This document shows positions 54,588-63,261 of a stretch of 64,000 bases of DNA, in pieces. The position numbers were made by a program, and so were the translations under genes. The stretch lies in assembly GCF_036237275.1 (NCBI RefSeq), contig NZ_CP108352.1:372001-436000 (forward strand), given 5' to 3'. Each line of letters opens with the position of its first letter. The stretch's first letter is position 1. The notes under the pieces were generated by a model. That model had not been told where the DNA came from, did no database searches, and saw only the letters and a program-made list of their open reading frames with translations. The stretch is from Streptomyces sp. NBC_01353 (lineage in GTDB: Bacteria; Actinomycetota; Actinomycetes; Streptomycetales; Streptomycetaceae).

Positions 54588-55175
54588 ATGATCTCTAGCT
54601 CACGCGTACCAGCAGTCGTTCCCGCAGGCCAGATGGCCAAGATGGAGCAGCCGGTATTCGGTCTTCCGAGCGGCCTGGAGCTGCGTCCCTGGTGTCTCTC
54701 CGATGCCGACGTCTTGGTAGCCGCCAGCCAGGATCCCGCAATTCGCCAATGGAACCGGCTGCTGGTGGAGACACCCGAAGACGCGCGCCAGAGGATTGAA
54801 CGCATACACGAGCGTTGGCGGACCGAGATGAGCGCGATCTGGGCCATCGCGCGACCGGGTGACGAGGCGGTGGGACTGATCGGATGGGGCGACATCGACC
54901 TCATCGGCGGCAGTGCCGAAATCGTCTACTGGATCCTCCCTGCGGCGCGCGGTGGTGGTGTGGTGGTCGAGGCCACGAAGCGCCTCAGCGAGTGGGCCCT
55001 GAATGACCTCGGCCTGCATCGCCTGCGTCTGTGCCACTCGGTGGCCAACCCGGCATCCTGCCGTGTGGCCGACAAGGCCGGATACTCCCTCGAAGGCACC
55101 ATGCGCAGCGCGCTGCTGCACGCGGACGGATGGCACGACGAGCACCTGCACGCTCTCGTCCAAGGCGACATCTGA
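54588..55175 (+). CDS. GNAT-family N-acetyltransferase (RimJ/RimL type)
   Basis: A 180-195-residue acetyltransferase. LRPWCLSDADVLVAASQDPA is the N-terminal strand and helix, VGLIGWGDIDLIGGSAEIVY the central strands, ILPAARGGGVVVEATKRLSE the acetyl-CoA-binding loop, and LHRLRLCHSVANPASCRVAD to AGYSLEGTMRSALL the C-terminal RimL-type block. A later start at 54633 (MAKMEQPVFG) is possible. Target unknown. Confidence 0.85.
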   Translation: MISSSRVPAVVPAGQMAKMEQPVFGLPSGLELRPWCLSDADVLVAASQDPAIRQWNRLLVETPEDARQRIERIHERWRTEMSAIWAIARPGDEAVGLIGWGDIDLIGGSAEIVYWILPAARGGGVVVEATKRLSEWALNDLGLHRLRLCHSVANPASCRVADKAGYSLEGTMRSALLHADGWHDEHLHALVQGDI

Positions 55176-55191
55176 TCCTGCGGCCAGGCGA

Positions 55192-55795
55192 TCAGGGCGC
55201 TGCCGGGAGCTGGTGACCGCCCCAGCGGACGTCTTTCTCGCTGCGGATGCGGGTGCCATCGCATCGTTGGGCGGCCAGGAGGTCGAGGTGGCCGGCGTTC
55301 GCGTTGCGCCGGCGGAGGTAGGCGTGCAGGGCACGGGTCTGGACCGTGTGGTTGGGGTGGTGGGAGTTGGCAAGGGTGAACTGCCGCAGTGGTCCGAAGT
55401 GGGCTTCGATGGGGTTGGTCCAGGACGCGTAGGTCGGGTGAAGCACAGCTCGATCTTGTTCTTCACCGCCCACCGTTTCATCCGGCGGTCGGGCTGTTCG
55501 TGGAGTGCGTACTCGATCCGCTCCCACTTGGTGTCGAAGTCCGCGTCCGGGGACTCCTTCCAGGTTTCGTGCGCTGGAAGGTGATCATTCGGCCGGTCAG
55601 TATGCGCCGCAGGGCCTCGCGGCCTATCCGGATCGGGCGGGCGATGTTGCGGTGAACGTGATCGGTGATCTTACGGATCGAATAGCGGGTGAAAGGCTTG
55701 CCGAGCCGAGCGGGGCGGGTAGTGGCCGTCGCGGCGACGAAGTCCTCGTCGTCAGGACTGAGCAGGCGGGGACGGTCTCCTCGCACAACGAGCAA
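55192..55795 (-). pseudogene. Decayed IS630-family transposase
   Basis: On the minus strand, RPRLLSPDDEDFVAATATTR, then LGKPFTRYSIRKITDHV is the N-terminal region; after frame slips come WAVKNKIELCF and PTYASWTNPIEAHFGPLRQF (with the catalytic Glu), then LHAYLRRRNANAGHLDLLAA. The two Asp-bearing segments between are deleted. It belongs to a different IS630 subgroup from the intact element at 8194 and lies directly beside the IS701-derived element. Confidence 0.75.
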
Positions 55796-55825
55796 CCCGG
55801 CGAACCTTCACGGTCACAGCACTAG

Positions 55826-56327
55826 TAGTGCTTGGTCATGTGCGGTCTGTGATGGCGGTCTTCTTGATCGGTCGTGTCGTTGACCGGGGTGTGCTGAGTG
55901 GGGAGTCGGCTGCGGTCTGGTGTGATCTGGAAGACTTCGCGGCGGAGATGTTCGAGCCGTTCGCGCGGGCGGATCAGCGACGGTGGGGCGGGGTCTATCT
56001 GCGGGGCCTGCTGCTGGACGGCGGGCGCAGCGCACCGCGAAGCTCCGCTGGCGCATCGACAACGACTACCGCGAGATGAAACAGGCCCTGGGCCTGGCCC
56101 ACTTCGAAGGCCGGACCTGGCCAGGCTGGCACCACCACGTCACCCTCGTCTCGGTCGCCCACGCCTTCTGCACCCTGCAGCGACTGAGCCGATCCCCAAA
56201 AGAGACGGCGCCGGCCTGAGCCTCTACCGAGTCGTCCGCGAGCTGCAGCTACTCCTCGTGATCTGGACCGGCGCCTGCCCCACCTGTCAGCGACATGCCA
56301 GACCCCTCACCACATGACCAAGCACTA
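55826..56327 (+). mobile_element. 502-bp IS701-derived miniature element, copy A
   Basis: Ends are inverted repeats (TAGTGCTTGGTCATGTG inward on both sides). CTAG lies immediately outside both ends (55822-55825 and 56328-56331), the 4-bp target duplication known for IS701-type elements. Inside are the first about 58 residues of an IS701 transposase (MAVFLIGRVVDRGVLSGESA) and the last about 64 (RWRIDNDYREMKQALGLAHF to PKETAPA, stop 56219); the catalytic centre is deleted. It is non-autonomous and matches copy B. Confidence 0.9.
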
Positions 56328-56396
56328 CTAGTACATACGAGGTTTTACGCTCGCCGCACGTTGGAAGCATCGCCAGACAGAGAGACGGGGGGCACC

Positions 56397-57095
56397 ATGG
56401 ACACGATCACGCTGGCGGAGTTGATCGAACAAGCGGTTGCGGATCCTAGTCAGTCCAACCTGACGGGCAATCTTGAAGACTTCATGCGTCTTCTCAGTGA
56501 AGAGAACCTTTCTCGCTTGGAAGAAGAACACCAGGGAGCTTTCGCCTTTCTGGCCTTTCATCCGTCTGCCGACATACATGTGGCGGATTATGTGCGGAGT
56601 GGGACTCTGGCTTCGGACACCGGCCCTGGGGTCCTCGCCTTTTTCACTCTAGACGAAGGGGCCACTTCCTCACCCCCCTCCCCTTTGTCAGATGGGATCA
56701 CCGTGGAGGGCGATGTCCACATTGCCTATGAGGTGACGAGGCTACTCTTCTCCCCGCAAGTGGCGCCCCCACTCCCCGGGGTCCTCTTCACGGGACGCGT
56801 GTCTGGTGTAGGCGATGCGGTCTACGTGCCTCTCGGAGACCTCGCTGACACGGAGCAGGTGCGGTCGCGACTAAGGCTCGCCTTCTCGCTGGCGAACCAA
56901 ACGATGTCAACTGACGGCGGCCGCTCTGATTTTTCCGACAGATTCGCCAAGGCGTTGCTGTCCGAGAGAATTGAGTATCAGCGCACTGGTCGGCGCTCCA
57001 TGGGCGAGTGGATGAGGAAAAGCTACCGCCGCATCGTCGACAACGGGTTTGAACTCGCGGCCGTGCTCGGCGGCGTACTAGGGGGGCAGCTTTGA
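56397..57095 (+). CDS. Unrecognised protein A of the cassette
   Basis: A 232-residue protein I cannot assign. The N-terminus is helical (MDTITLAELIEQAVADPSQS, NLEDFMRLLSEENLSRLEEE). A beta-rich part follows (AFAFLAFHPSADIHVADYVR, DTGPGVLAFFTLDEGATS, LPGVLFTGRVSGVGDAVYVP), then two helices (VRSRLRLAFSLANQTM; SDRFAKALLSERIEYQR) and a glycine-rich hydrophobic end (LAAVLGGVLGGQL). The ATG has GGGGGG upstream; the open frame extends back into the mobile element. Its stop is one base from the next start, so A and B are translationally coupled. Confidence 0.7.
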   Translation: MDTITLAELIEQAVADPSQSNLTGNLEDFMRLLSEENLSRLEEEHQGAFAFLAFHPSADIHVADYVRSGTLASDTGPGVLAFFTLDEGATSSPPSPLSDGITVEGDVHIAYEVTRLLFSPQVAPPLPGVLFTGRVSGVGDAVYVPLGDLADTEQVRSRLRLAFSLANQTMSTDGGRSDFSDRFAKALLSERIEYQRTGRRSMGEWMRKSYRRIVDNGFELAAVLGGVLGGQL

Positions 57096-57096
57096 C

Positions 57097-58842
57097 ATGA
57101 TTCTGGCTAACCTGCCACAGCCATCACGAGCTCTGGCTCGAATAGCGGACCTGTACCTGTATGACCTCCAGACCTTCGGTCGTCTGACATCGGTTACGCA
57201 TATGCTCGACCGGCAAACGTACGGGCGGTACGAAGCCCTAAGGGGCCAGCCTATTCAGCGATTCTATGGGATGCTCGAATCCGCGGCTGGCTTGCGGTTC
57301 TCACCGGAAGAGCGGTTTCCATTCTTTTACCACCTCGACGAGACGCCGCCCGGTGCCCCACGCATGGCACCTTGGCCGAGGAGTGAACCACCTGCGGGAT
57401 ACACAGGGGACTCACACGGGATTCGGCCCAGCACGCTGGCCACCGCCCTGATCAGGGGCTGGGGGCTCCGAATGCTGGGTACCTCCAAGGGGCGGCTGTT
57501 CAAAGCGGCTCTCTGGCAAGTGAAGGTCGCCGGGTTGGAGAGCGCGCTCACGCTGCTGTTCGACCTGCTCCAGGCAGGTTTCACGGCCACCGACGACGTG
57601 CGCTGGGCTTGTCGCCTGCTACTGCACGGCCGGTGCCGGGCCGGCTCCGACGAAGCGATGGTGACCGCCTTCCTCGACGGCACCGACGCTGAGGCATCTT
57701 CATGGCGCTCCCTGGCGCCTGACGCCGCCTGGCTCGACACGGATGCCGGTGAGGTCCGAGCGGAGGGGCACATCATCAGCGCACTCCTGGCGCGTGGGGC
57801 CCAGGAGATCGACCGTGTCCGAAGCTCTGGCGACTACGATGCGTGGCACGTCGGACAGATACAGCTGTGCAAGCTGTTGCCCACCATCCACTCCCTGGTT
57901 GACGAATTTTTGGGAGTGAGCCGCCTGCCGCTGAGCTGGCGAGCGAAGCTTTCCCAGTGGGAGGAGATTTCCTCCGACGGAGTAGGGGTGTTTGGGCTCG
58001 CCAATTTTCCTGATGCGCCCCTGCCCTCATGGAACGGCACAGAGGCGAAGTACGCTGCTCAACTCATGGAGCGCTACAGGGCACGTGGTGGTGGAAATTG
58101 GCGGAGTCGATTCTTCCGAGAAAGGCTTCTGGTTCCCGATGGGCTGCGCGAGAGAATCCTCGACGACGCAACGCTAGTAGACGCCCCGGAGGAATGGAGT
58201 GGGCTTAGTCGAAGGGTTATTCGGCCGTGGATGGCCGCCAACCGGTCGTTCGCGACGCCGGACCGTTCGCGTTCAGCACCGATTCCAGCCGAAGACCTCG
58301 TGAACCATCCAGCTGTAAAGTCGGCATTCCGAACGCTTGGTGTGGCAGATCAAGCGGAGCAAGTTCGCATGACTCGTGCCTACATCGAGGGTGATTCCTT
58401 TAAGAGGCCAACTGCGTCGCCGTTCATGCGAAGGCTTGACAGTGGCGACGAGAGCGAAGAACAAGTGCCGGTTTTCTACATCAACCTGGGCCTCCAAAAG
58501 CCCTCCTCCGAAGAGCAGCGGGTCTTCGACGCCCTCAACGAAGTGCTGCCAAGTGCCCAGGCAGAGTACATAGAGAACGAGCAGACTCAGGAGATTGAGG
58601 CTGAGCTGCGGATCAGGACTTATCCGTACTCAATGCGAGCTTTGATAGACGCGGTCGTACAGCGCGTAGCCGTCGGGGATACTGAGCAGGCGATAGAAGG
58701 GCTTATCGACCTTGTCGTCTTGGAGCCAACCGCAGGCCCCGCATGGCGGTCGCTGGCGGGTCTCTTGGCTGACTCAGGTCACGAGCGCGAGGCTTCGCTT
58801 GCCGAGCTCTGGGCGACTGCGATGCAGTTGCCACATGAATGA
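57097..58842 (+). CDS. Unrecognised protein B of the cassette, TPR-like C-terminus
   Basis: A 581-residue soluble protein I cannot assign. It is mostly helical: SRALARIADLYLYDLQTFGR at the start, VAGLESALTLLFDLLQAGFT near 150, and VGQIQLCKLLPTIHSLVDEF near 255. The middle is tryptophan- and arginine-rich (WSGLSRRVIRPWMAANRSFA). Residues about 440-575 are different: VFYINLGLQKPSSEEQRVFD, then a TPR-like helical pair (DTEQAIEGLIDLVVLEPTAG, WRSLAGLLADSGHEREASLA). No membrane helix, signal peptide or known catalytic motif seen. Follows protein A by 1 bp. Confidence 0.75.
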   Translation: MILANLPQPSRALARIADLYLYDLQTFGRLTSVTHMLDRQTYGRYEALRGQPIQRFYGMLESAAGLRFSPEERFPFFYHLDETPPGAPRMAPWPRSEPPAGYTGDSHGIRPSTLATALIRGWGLRMLGTSKGRLFKAALWQVKVAGLESALTLLFDLLQAGFTATDDVRWACRLLLHGRCRAGSDEAMVTAFLDGTDAEASSWRSLAPDAAWLDTDAGEVRAEGHIISALLARGAQEIDRVRSSGDYDAWHVGQIQLCKLLPTIHSLVDEFLGVSRLPLSWRAKLSQWEEISSDGVGVFGLANFPDAPLPSWNGTEAKYAAQLMERYRARGGGNWRSRFFRERLLVPDGLRERILDDATLVDAPEEWSGLSRRVIRPWMAANRSFATPDRSRSAPIPAEDLVNHPAVKSAFRTLGVADQAEQVRMTRAYIEGDSFKRPTASPFMRRLDSGDESEEQVPVFYINLGLQKPSSEEQRVFDALNEVLPSAQAEYIENEQTQEIEAELRIRTYPYSMRALIDAVVQRVAVGDTEQAIEGLIDLVVLEPTAGPAWRSLAGLLADSGHEREASLAELWATAMQLPHE

Positions 58843-58866
58843 GGCAAAGCTCCATTCGCCACCTAG

Positions 58867-59368
58867 TAGTGCTTGGTCATGTGGTGAGGGGTCTGGCATG
58901 TCGCTGACAGGTGGGGCAGGCGCCGGTCCAGATCACGAGGAGTAGCTGCAGCTCGCGGACGACTCGGTAGAGGCTCAGGCCGGCGCCGTCTCTTTTGGGG
59001 ATCGGCTCAGTCGCTGCAGGGTGCAGAAGGCGTGGGCGACCGAGACGAGGGTGACGTGGTGGTGCCAGCCTGGCCAGGTCCGGCCTTCGAAGTGGGCCAG
59101 GCCCAGGGCCTGTTTCATCTCGCGGTAGTCGTTGTCGATGCGCCAGCGGAGCTTCGCGGTGCGCTGCGCCCGCCGTCCAGCAGCAGGCCCCGCAGATAGA
59201 CCCCGCCCCACCGTCGCTGATCCGCCCGCGCGAACGGCTCGAACATCTCCGCCGCGAAGTCTTCCAGATCACACCAGACCGCAGCCGACTCCCCACTCAG
59301 CACACCCCGGTCAACGACACGACCGATCAAGAAGACCGCCATCACAGACCGCACATGACCAAGCACTA
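58867..59368 (-). mobile_element. 502-bp IS701-derived miniature element, copy B (inverted)
   Basis: Same length and coding remnants as copy A but on the opposite strand, with CTAG at 58863-58866 and 59369-59372. The minus strand encodes MAVFLIGRVVDRGVLSGESA and, after the internal deletion, LRWRIDNDYREMKQALGLAH to its end at 58975. The outer CTAG supplies the TAG stop codon of the symporter gene. Confidence 0.9.
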
Positions 59369-61012
59369 CTAGAACGCCTCCGCCTGCGTACGTTCACCAG
59401 CGCCAGGACCCTGCCCCGGGCGCCGACTTGGAGGGGTGGCGCGTCGCCATGCGCCGGAACTGCCCAGCCGGCCCATGAGGAAGGCGACGGGTATCGACAC
59501 GAGGACGACCGTCTGGAGCGGGAACCAGTCGACGTGCCAGTCGGGGAAGAGCGCCAAGGGGTTGCCGGAGAAGACCGGGCCGGACAGCTGCAGCCCGACG
59601 GCGCAGCCCAGACCTCCGTACAACGTCCAGAGCAGGCCGGTCCGGGTGTACCCCTTCCAGAAGAGGGAGTACACCAGTGCCGGAAGCAGCGAGGAGGCGG
59701 CCACCGCCAGGGAGAGAGCCGTCAGGAACTGGACGTTCCACCCCTGGACCCAGACCGCCAGGGCGATGCTCAGTACGCCGACACCGGCGGACGCCAGGCG
59801 TGCGGCGGCCACTTCCCGGCCCTCGGTGGTGCGTCCACGGCGCAGGACGTGGGTGTAGAGGTCGTGGGCGATCGTCCCCGCTGCCGCCAGGGTGACACTC
59901 GCGACGACGGCGAGTGTCGTGAGAAAGACGCCGGAAGCGACAAGGACGACGAGCAGCGCCCCGCCGGCATCGGCGTTGGAACCCCCCGCCAGTTCGCCGG
60001 CGAGCATCACCAGCGCACTGCTTCCGCCCGGATCGGCGGCCAGGATCGCCGGTGCGCCGATCAACGCCGAGGCCGCGAAGCCCATGAGAGCCGTGGTGAA
60101 GCAGAACGCGCCGACGATCGTGAGGGTGTGGCGCACCGTACGGCGGGCGATGGCGGCGTCGGGAGCCGTGCCTGGTTGCAGAGCGACGTGAGGCAGACAG
60201 GCCACACCCAGGACGATGGTGATCATGAGACCGATGAAGTCCAGGGTGGCCGCGGGCTCGGCGCTGCCGCCGAAGCGGAGGCCAGGGCGCAGGTAGTCGG
60301 CGGGACGACCGCTTCCTTGTCCGGCCGCGGCGATCAGAGAGTCGGCGCTCCAGTGGAAGCGGTGCAGCAGTACGGCGGACACTCCCAGCGCCACGCAGAG
60401 CAGCACCACCGTCTTGATCACCTGGATCACAACCGTTCCGCGCATGCCGCCGAACGCCGTGGTGCAGACGACGAGAGCACCGATCATGACGACCGCCGTC
60501 TTCTCGATGCCTGGACCGGAGAGCCCCAGCAGCGCCGCGGTGGTCACTCCCGCACCGGAGAGCTGCACGACCAGATAGGGAACGCAGATGCAGAGGGTGA
60601 CGACGGCGACCGCGATCCTCACCGCGCGCCCCGGGGCACGCAGACCGAACGTGTCGCCCAGCGTGTAGCCGGCGCGCTCGCGCAGGGGCCCGGCGAGCAG
60701 AAGCAGTACACCGAGGGAGAGGACGGTGCAGAGTGCGATGAACAGGCCGTCGTACCCGAAGACGGCGACGCTTCCCGTGGTGCCGAGCACCGTGGCCGAG
60801 GAGAGGTAGACGCCGGAGAGGACGAGGGCCCCTCGCAGGGGCCGCAGTGTGCGGCCTGCCGTGTAGAAGTCGTTGACGCGGTCCCTCGGTGCCCCGCTGA
60901 GGACGCACAGGAACAGGATGGGGACGATGAACGCCACGAAGCAGCCGAGAATCAGTGCCTGGGTCTCCGTGTCGAGGGTGCCGGTCGCGGCGAGCGAGAT
61001 CTCGGGTCTCAT
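59369..61012 (-). CDS. Sodium:solute symporter (SSS family, ActP-like)
   Basis: A 547-residue permease with about 13 membrane helices. SGAPRDRVNDFYTAGRTLRP, LVLSGVYLSSATVLGTTGSV, YTLGDTFGLRAPGRAVRIAV and ACLPHVALQPGTAPDAAIAR are typical of SSS transporters of the acetate/monocarboxylate group, as is pairing with a DUF485 protein. It overlaps that gene by ATGA at 61012. The C-terminal tail (RRPGQGPGAGERTQAEAF) ends on the TAG inside the CTAG target site of the miniature element, so the original C-terminus may have been trimmed. Substrate probably a small carboxylate. Confidence 0.88.
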   Translation of the reverse strand: MRPEISLAATGTLDTETQALILGCFVAFIVPILFLCVLSGAPRDRVNDFYTAGRTLRPLRGALVLSGVYLSSATVLGTTGSVAVFGYDGLFIALCTVLSLGVLLLLAGPLRERAGYTLGDTFGLRAPGRAVRIAVAVVTLCICVPYLVVQLSGAGVTTAALLGLSGPGIEKTAVVMIGALVVCTTAFGGMRGTVVIQVIKTVVLLCVALGVSAVLLHRFHWSADSLIAAAGQGSGRPADYLRPGLRFGGSAEPAATLDFIGLMITIVLGVACLPHVALQPGTAPDAAIARRTVRHTLTIVGAFCFTTALMGFAASALIGAPAILAADPGGSSALVMLAGELAGGSNADAGGALLVVLVASGVFLTTLAVVASVTLAAAGTIAHDLYTHVLRRGRTTEGREVAAARLASAGVGVLSIALAVWVQGWNVQFLTALSLAVAASSLLPALVYSLFWKGYTRTGLLWTLYGGLGCAVGLQLSGPVFSGNPLALFPDWHVDWFPLQTVVLVSIPVAFLMGRLGSSGAWRRATPPSRRPGQGPGAGERTQAEAF

Positions 61013-61296
61013 CAGAACTCCCCGTGCTCGTGCGCGGTGTAGCGGCGGCCCGTCCGGGAGTCGTCCGCGCGGCGGTCGTAGCGCGCCGCCGTCCACACCA
61101 GCAGCACGACCTGGAGGAGGAGTGCGGGCACGCCGATGCCGGTTTCGCCCAGGACGGGGGCGGCCATGAAGTCGGCGGCGGAGCAGACGAGCAGCAGATG
61201 CACGGCGAAGGCCGTTGCGTTGACCACGGCGAAGGACAGGCCTGGACGGCCAGGCCGGGAGCGATGGGGGGAACGAGGGACGTGCGGGTGGGTCAT
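61012..61296 (-). CDS. DUF485-like small membrane protein
   Basis: A 94-residue protein with two hydrophobic segments (LSFAVVNATAFAVHLLLVCS and GVPALLLQVVLLVWTAARYD). DUF485 proteins such as YjcH are encoded directly before ActP-type symporters, as here, with overlapping stop/start (ATGA). Probably a partner subunit or assembly factor. Confidence 0.75.
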   Translation of the reverse strand: MTHPHVPRSPHRSRPGRPGLSFAVVNATAFAVHLLLVCSAADFMAAPVLGETGIGVPALLLQVVLLVWTAARYDRRADDSRTGRRYTAHEHGEF

Positions 61297-61479
61297 AGCG
61301 GTCTCTCCTGGCGGCCTGGGTGCGGGTGGATCGCCTCTGAACGAGGCTCACCAGAGCACCGGCCCCCTCGGCCCGTCCATGCGCTTCGCCCGCACCGGTG
61401 TCCGTTCCCAACGCCCGACAGGTGTGACTGTGCCGAGGCCCAGGGAGAGGAAGGCAAGGGAGAGGAGGGCAAGCGAGGG

Positions 61480-62736
61480 TCAGGCTGATGGGCGACGCCG
61501 CTGTTCGTCGTCGGCAGAGCGAGCAGGGGCCACGGCCGGCCCCAGCAGGAGGTGGGCGTCGAGCGCGAGGGTGAGTTGCACCAGGTCGCGTGGGCGGGAC
61601 AGCGCGAGGCCGGTGATCTGCTCGACACGGCGCAGACGGTTCAGCACGGTGTTGCGATGGCAGAACATGTGCCGCGCCGCCTGGCCGGTGGAGCCACCGC
61701 ATTCGATCCAGACGCCGATGGTGTCGAACAGCAGGTCGCGGTCGGCGGGGTCCAGGTCGTACAGGGGACGCAGCACCTGGCGGACGAGTTCGTTGGACAG
61801 GTCGGGCCGCGAGACCAGGAGTCCGTCGGGCAGGCGGGTGTCGAGCCGGGCGACCTCCCCGTCGCCCCGGCAGGTACGAAGAGCGAGCCCGGCCATGTCG
61901 CGTGCGCGGGCCAGACTCTCCAGGCCGGGGACCACCAAGCTGATGCCGATACGGAGCCCCGGGCCGGCGACGAGGCCGGAGGCGAACGCTTCCAGTGGGC
62001 GGTCGCCCAAGTGGGCGACGAAAACGGCCCGTTGACCCCATGCATACCGCAGGACCGGTATGCCCCTGAGCTCTGGAGCAGCCCGGGGAACGCGGCCGTA
62101 CGGCGGTGTCGCCTCCGCGACCGCCACCGCGTACCGGCCACCGAGCGGCAGATCGAGGATGTCGGCCGCGCTCCGGGTGAACTCGGGTTCGGGGCGCTTC
62201 TCCAGCAGGGCGGCGAGGATCAGGCGGATGCGTTCGGCGTGTCGGCCGGCCACCCCCTCGATGACCTGCCGATACGCGTCGGCGACCAGGACGGCGTCGC
62301 GGTCGTTGCTCTTCCACACCAGTTCGGCAACGTGTACGAGCCGGCGCATGTCGCCCAGGCCTTCCCGTTCCACCACGCCGATCATCCCGCTCCAGACTTC
62401 GGATCCGGCGACACGGAAGGCGTGCAGGACTTCGTCGAGGGGACGGCCTTGTTCCGCGCGCCGCATGCCCAGCTCTCTGGTGAACCGCTCGACGTCCACG
62501 ATCCTGCTCGGATCCACCCCGGTCTCCAACCCGTGGCGGATGCCGGTTCCGACGGTCTCGCGCACGTCGGGCGGTGCGAGCACCGGGTCGGCGTAATACG
62601 GCACCTCGGCGCGGATCGTCTCCAGGACAGCGTCCGTGAAATCCGTGCCGTACCCGAGAAGCCGCCGGCATGCGCGGTCGAAGAGCTCGACGGAAGACGG
62701 GTCCGTGGCACTGCCGGGGGCGGAACTACGGTACAT
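61480..62736 (-). CDS. PucR/CdaR-type transcriptional regulator
   Basis: A 418-residue regulator. The N-terminal half is helical (RIVDVERFTRELGMRRAEQG, RPLDEVLHAFRVAGSEVWSG), the middle is a GGDEF-like CdaR region (VPELRGIPVLRYAW-type strand, RIGISLVVPGLESLARARDM), and the C-terminus FDTIGVWIECGGSTGQAARH to MFCHRNTVLNRLRRVEQITG is the PucR helix-turn-helix. It lies upstream of the symporter pair on the same strand and probably controls it in response to the substrate. Confidence 0.88.
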   Translation of the reverse strand: MYRSSAPGSATDPSSVELFDRACRRLLGYGTDFTDAVLETIRAEVPYYADPVLAPPDVRETVGTGIRHGLETGVDPSRIVDVERFTRELGMRRAEQGRPLDEVLHAFRVAGSEVWSGMIGVVEREGLGDMRRLVHVAELVWKSNDRDAVLVADAYRQVIEGVAGRHAERIRLILAALLEKRPEPEFTRSAADILDLPLGGRYAVAVAEATPPYGRVPRAAPELRGIPVLRYAWGQRAVFVAHLGDRPLEAFASGLVAGPGLRIGISLVVPGLESLARARDMAGLALRTCRGDGEVARLDTRLPDGLLVSRPDLSNELVRQVLRPLYDLDPADRDLLFDTIGVWIECGGSTGQAARHMFCHRNTVLNRLRRVEQITGLALSRPRDLVQLTLALDAHLLLGPAVAPARSADDEQRRRPSA

Positions 62737-63261
62737 GGACGCTCCTGGTGGACGGGGTGCGAGAGCACCACGCGAGGTGCCGACATGCGGCGGCTACGTG
62801 AGCTGTCGACGTGCGGCGGCGTGAGCCGCCGACGTGCGCTGCGCGGAGCGCGGGGAGTCCTCCGCCGGGCCGGTCGCCGTGGCGAAAGTCGGCAGCGTCC
62901 TTCCCGGCGAGCATCATGCTAAGCGGTCGGTCAGGGAGTGGTGGGGTCTCCGACGGATCGTGATGTTTCCGCATCCGAATCGGTGATCGCCTTGGAGCGC
63001 CGTTGGGTCGGCTCGTCACTTTCCTCGACGGTTGGGGCCGCCGATCCTTGCGTTACGGCAGTACAGAGGCGCTCCTGGCGGCGCCGGATCCGTATCGGGC
63101 GCGGGAGCGATCGAGGGCGGGCGCGATCGAGGGCGGCTTCGACGCCGCGGGCCTTGCCATGGCTACGCAGCGGCGCCCTGGAAGCGGCCTGTGCAAGGTC
63201 CCACCCGGCTGGCAGACACGCGCCTGGACTGAGGACCCATCCTGGAAAGTATGATCAAGCG
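62737..63261. other. Upstream region of the PucR regulator
   Basis: No gene. Contains the CGACRTGCG repeat cluster close to the regulator start, and further right sequence without recognisable signals. Confidence 0.4.
62781..62838. promoter_or_regulatory. CGACRTGCG triple repeat before the PucR gene
   Basis: CGACATGCG (62781-62789), CGACGTGCG (62807-62815) and CGACGTGCG (62830-62838) repeat at 26- and 23-bp spacing, and CGGCGGC/GCCGCCG (62814-62820/62825-62831) forms a hairpin between the last two. The cluster starts 45 bp upstream of the regulator start codon and may be its own binding array. Confidence 0.45.

Larger units (their letters stand above)
56332..58862. other. 2.5-kb two-gene cassette between inverted IS701-derived elements
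   Basis: The segment between the inner CTAG duplications of the two 502-bp elements carries only the two genes at 56397 and 57097. The flanking copies are equal in length and encode identical protein pieces in opposite orientation, a composite-transposon-like structure. Many codons end in A or T (for example CTT, GAA, TTG, GAT), unlike the surrounding genes. This suggests acquisition from a less GC-rich source. Confidence 0.75.
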
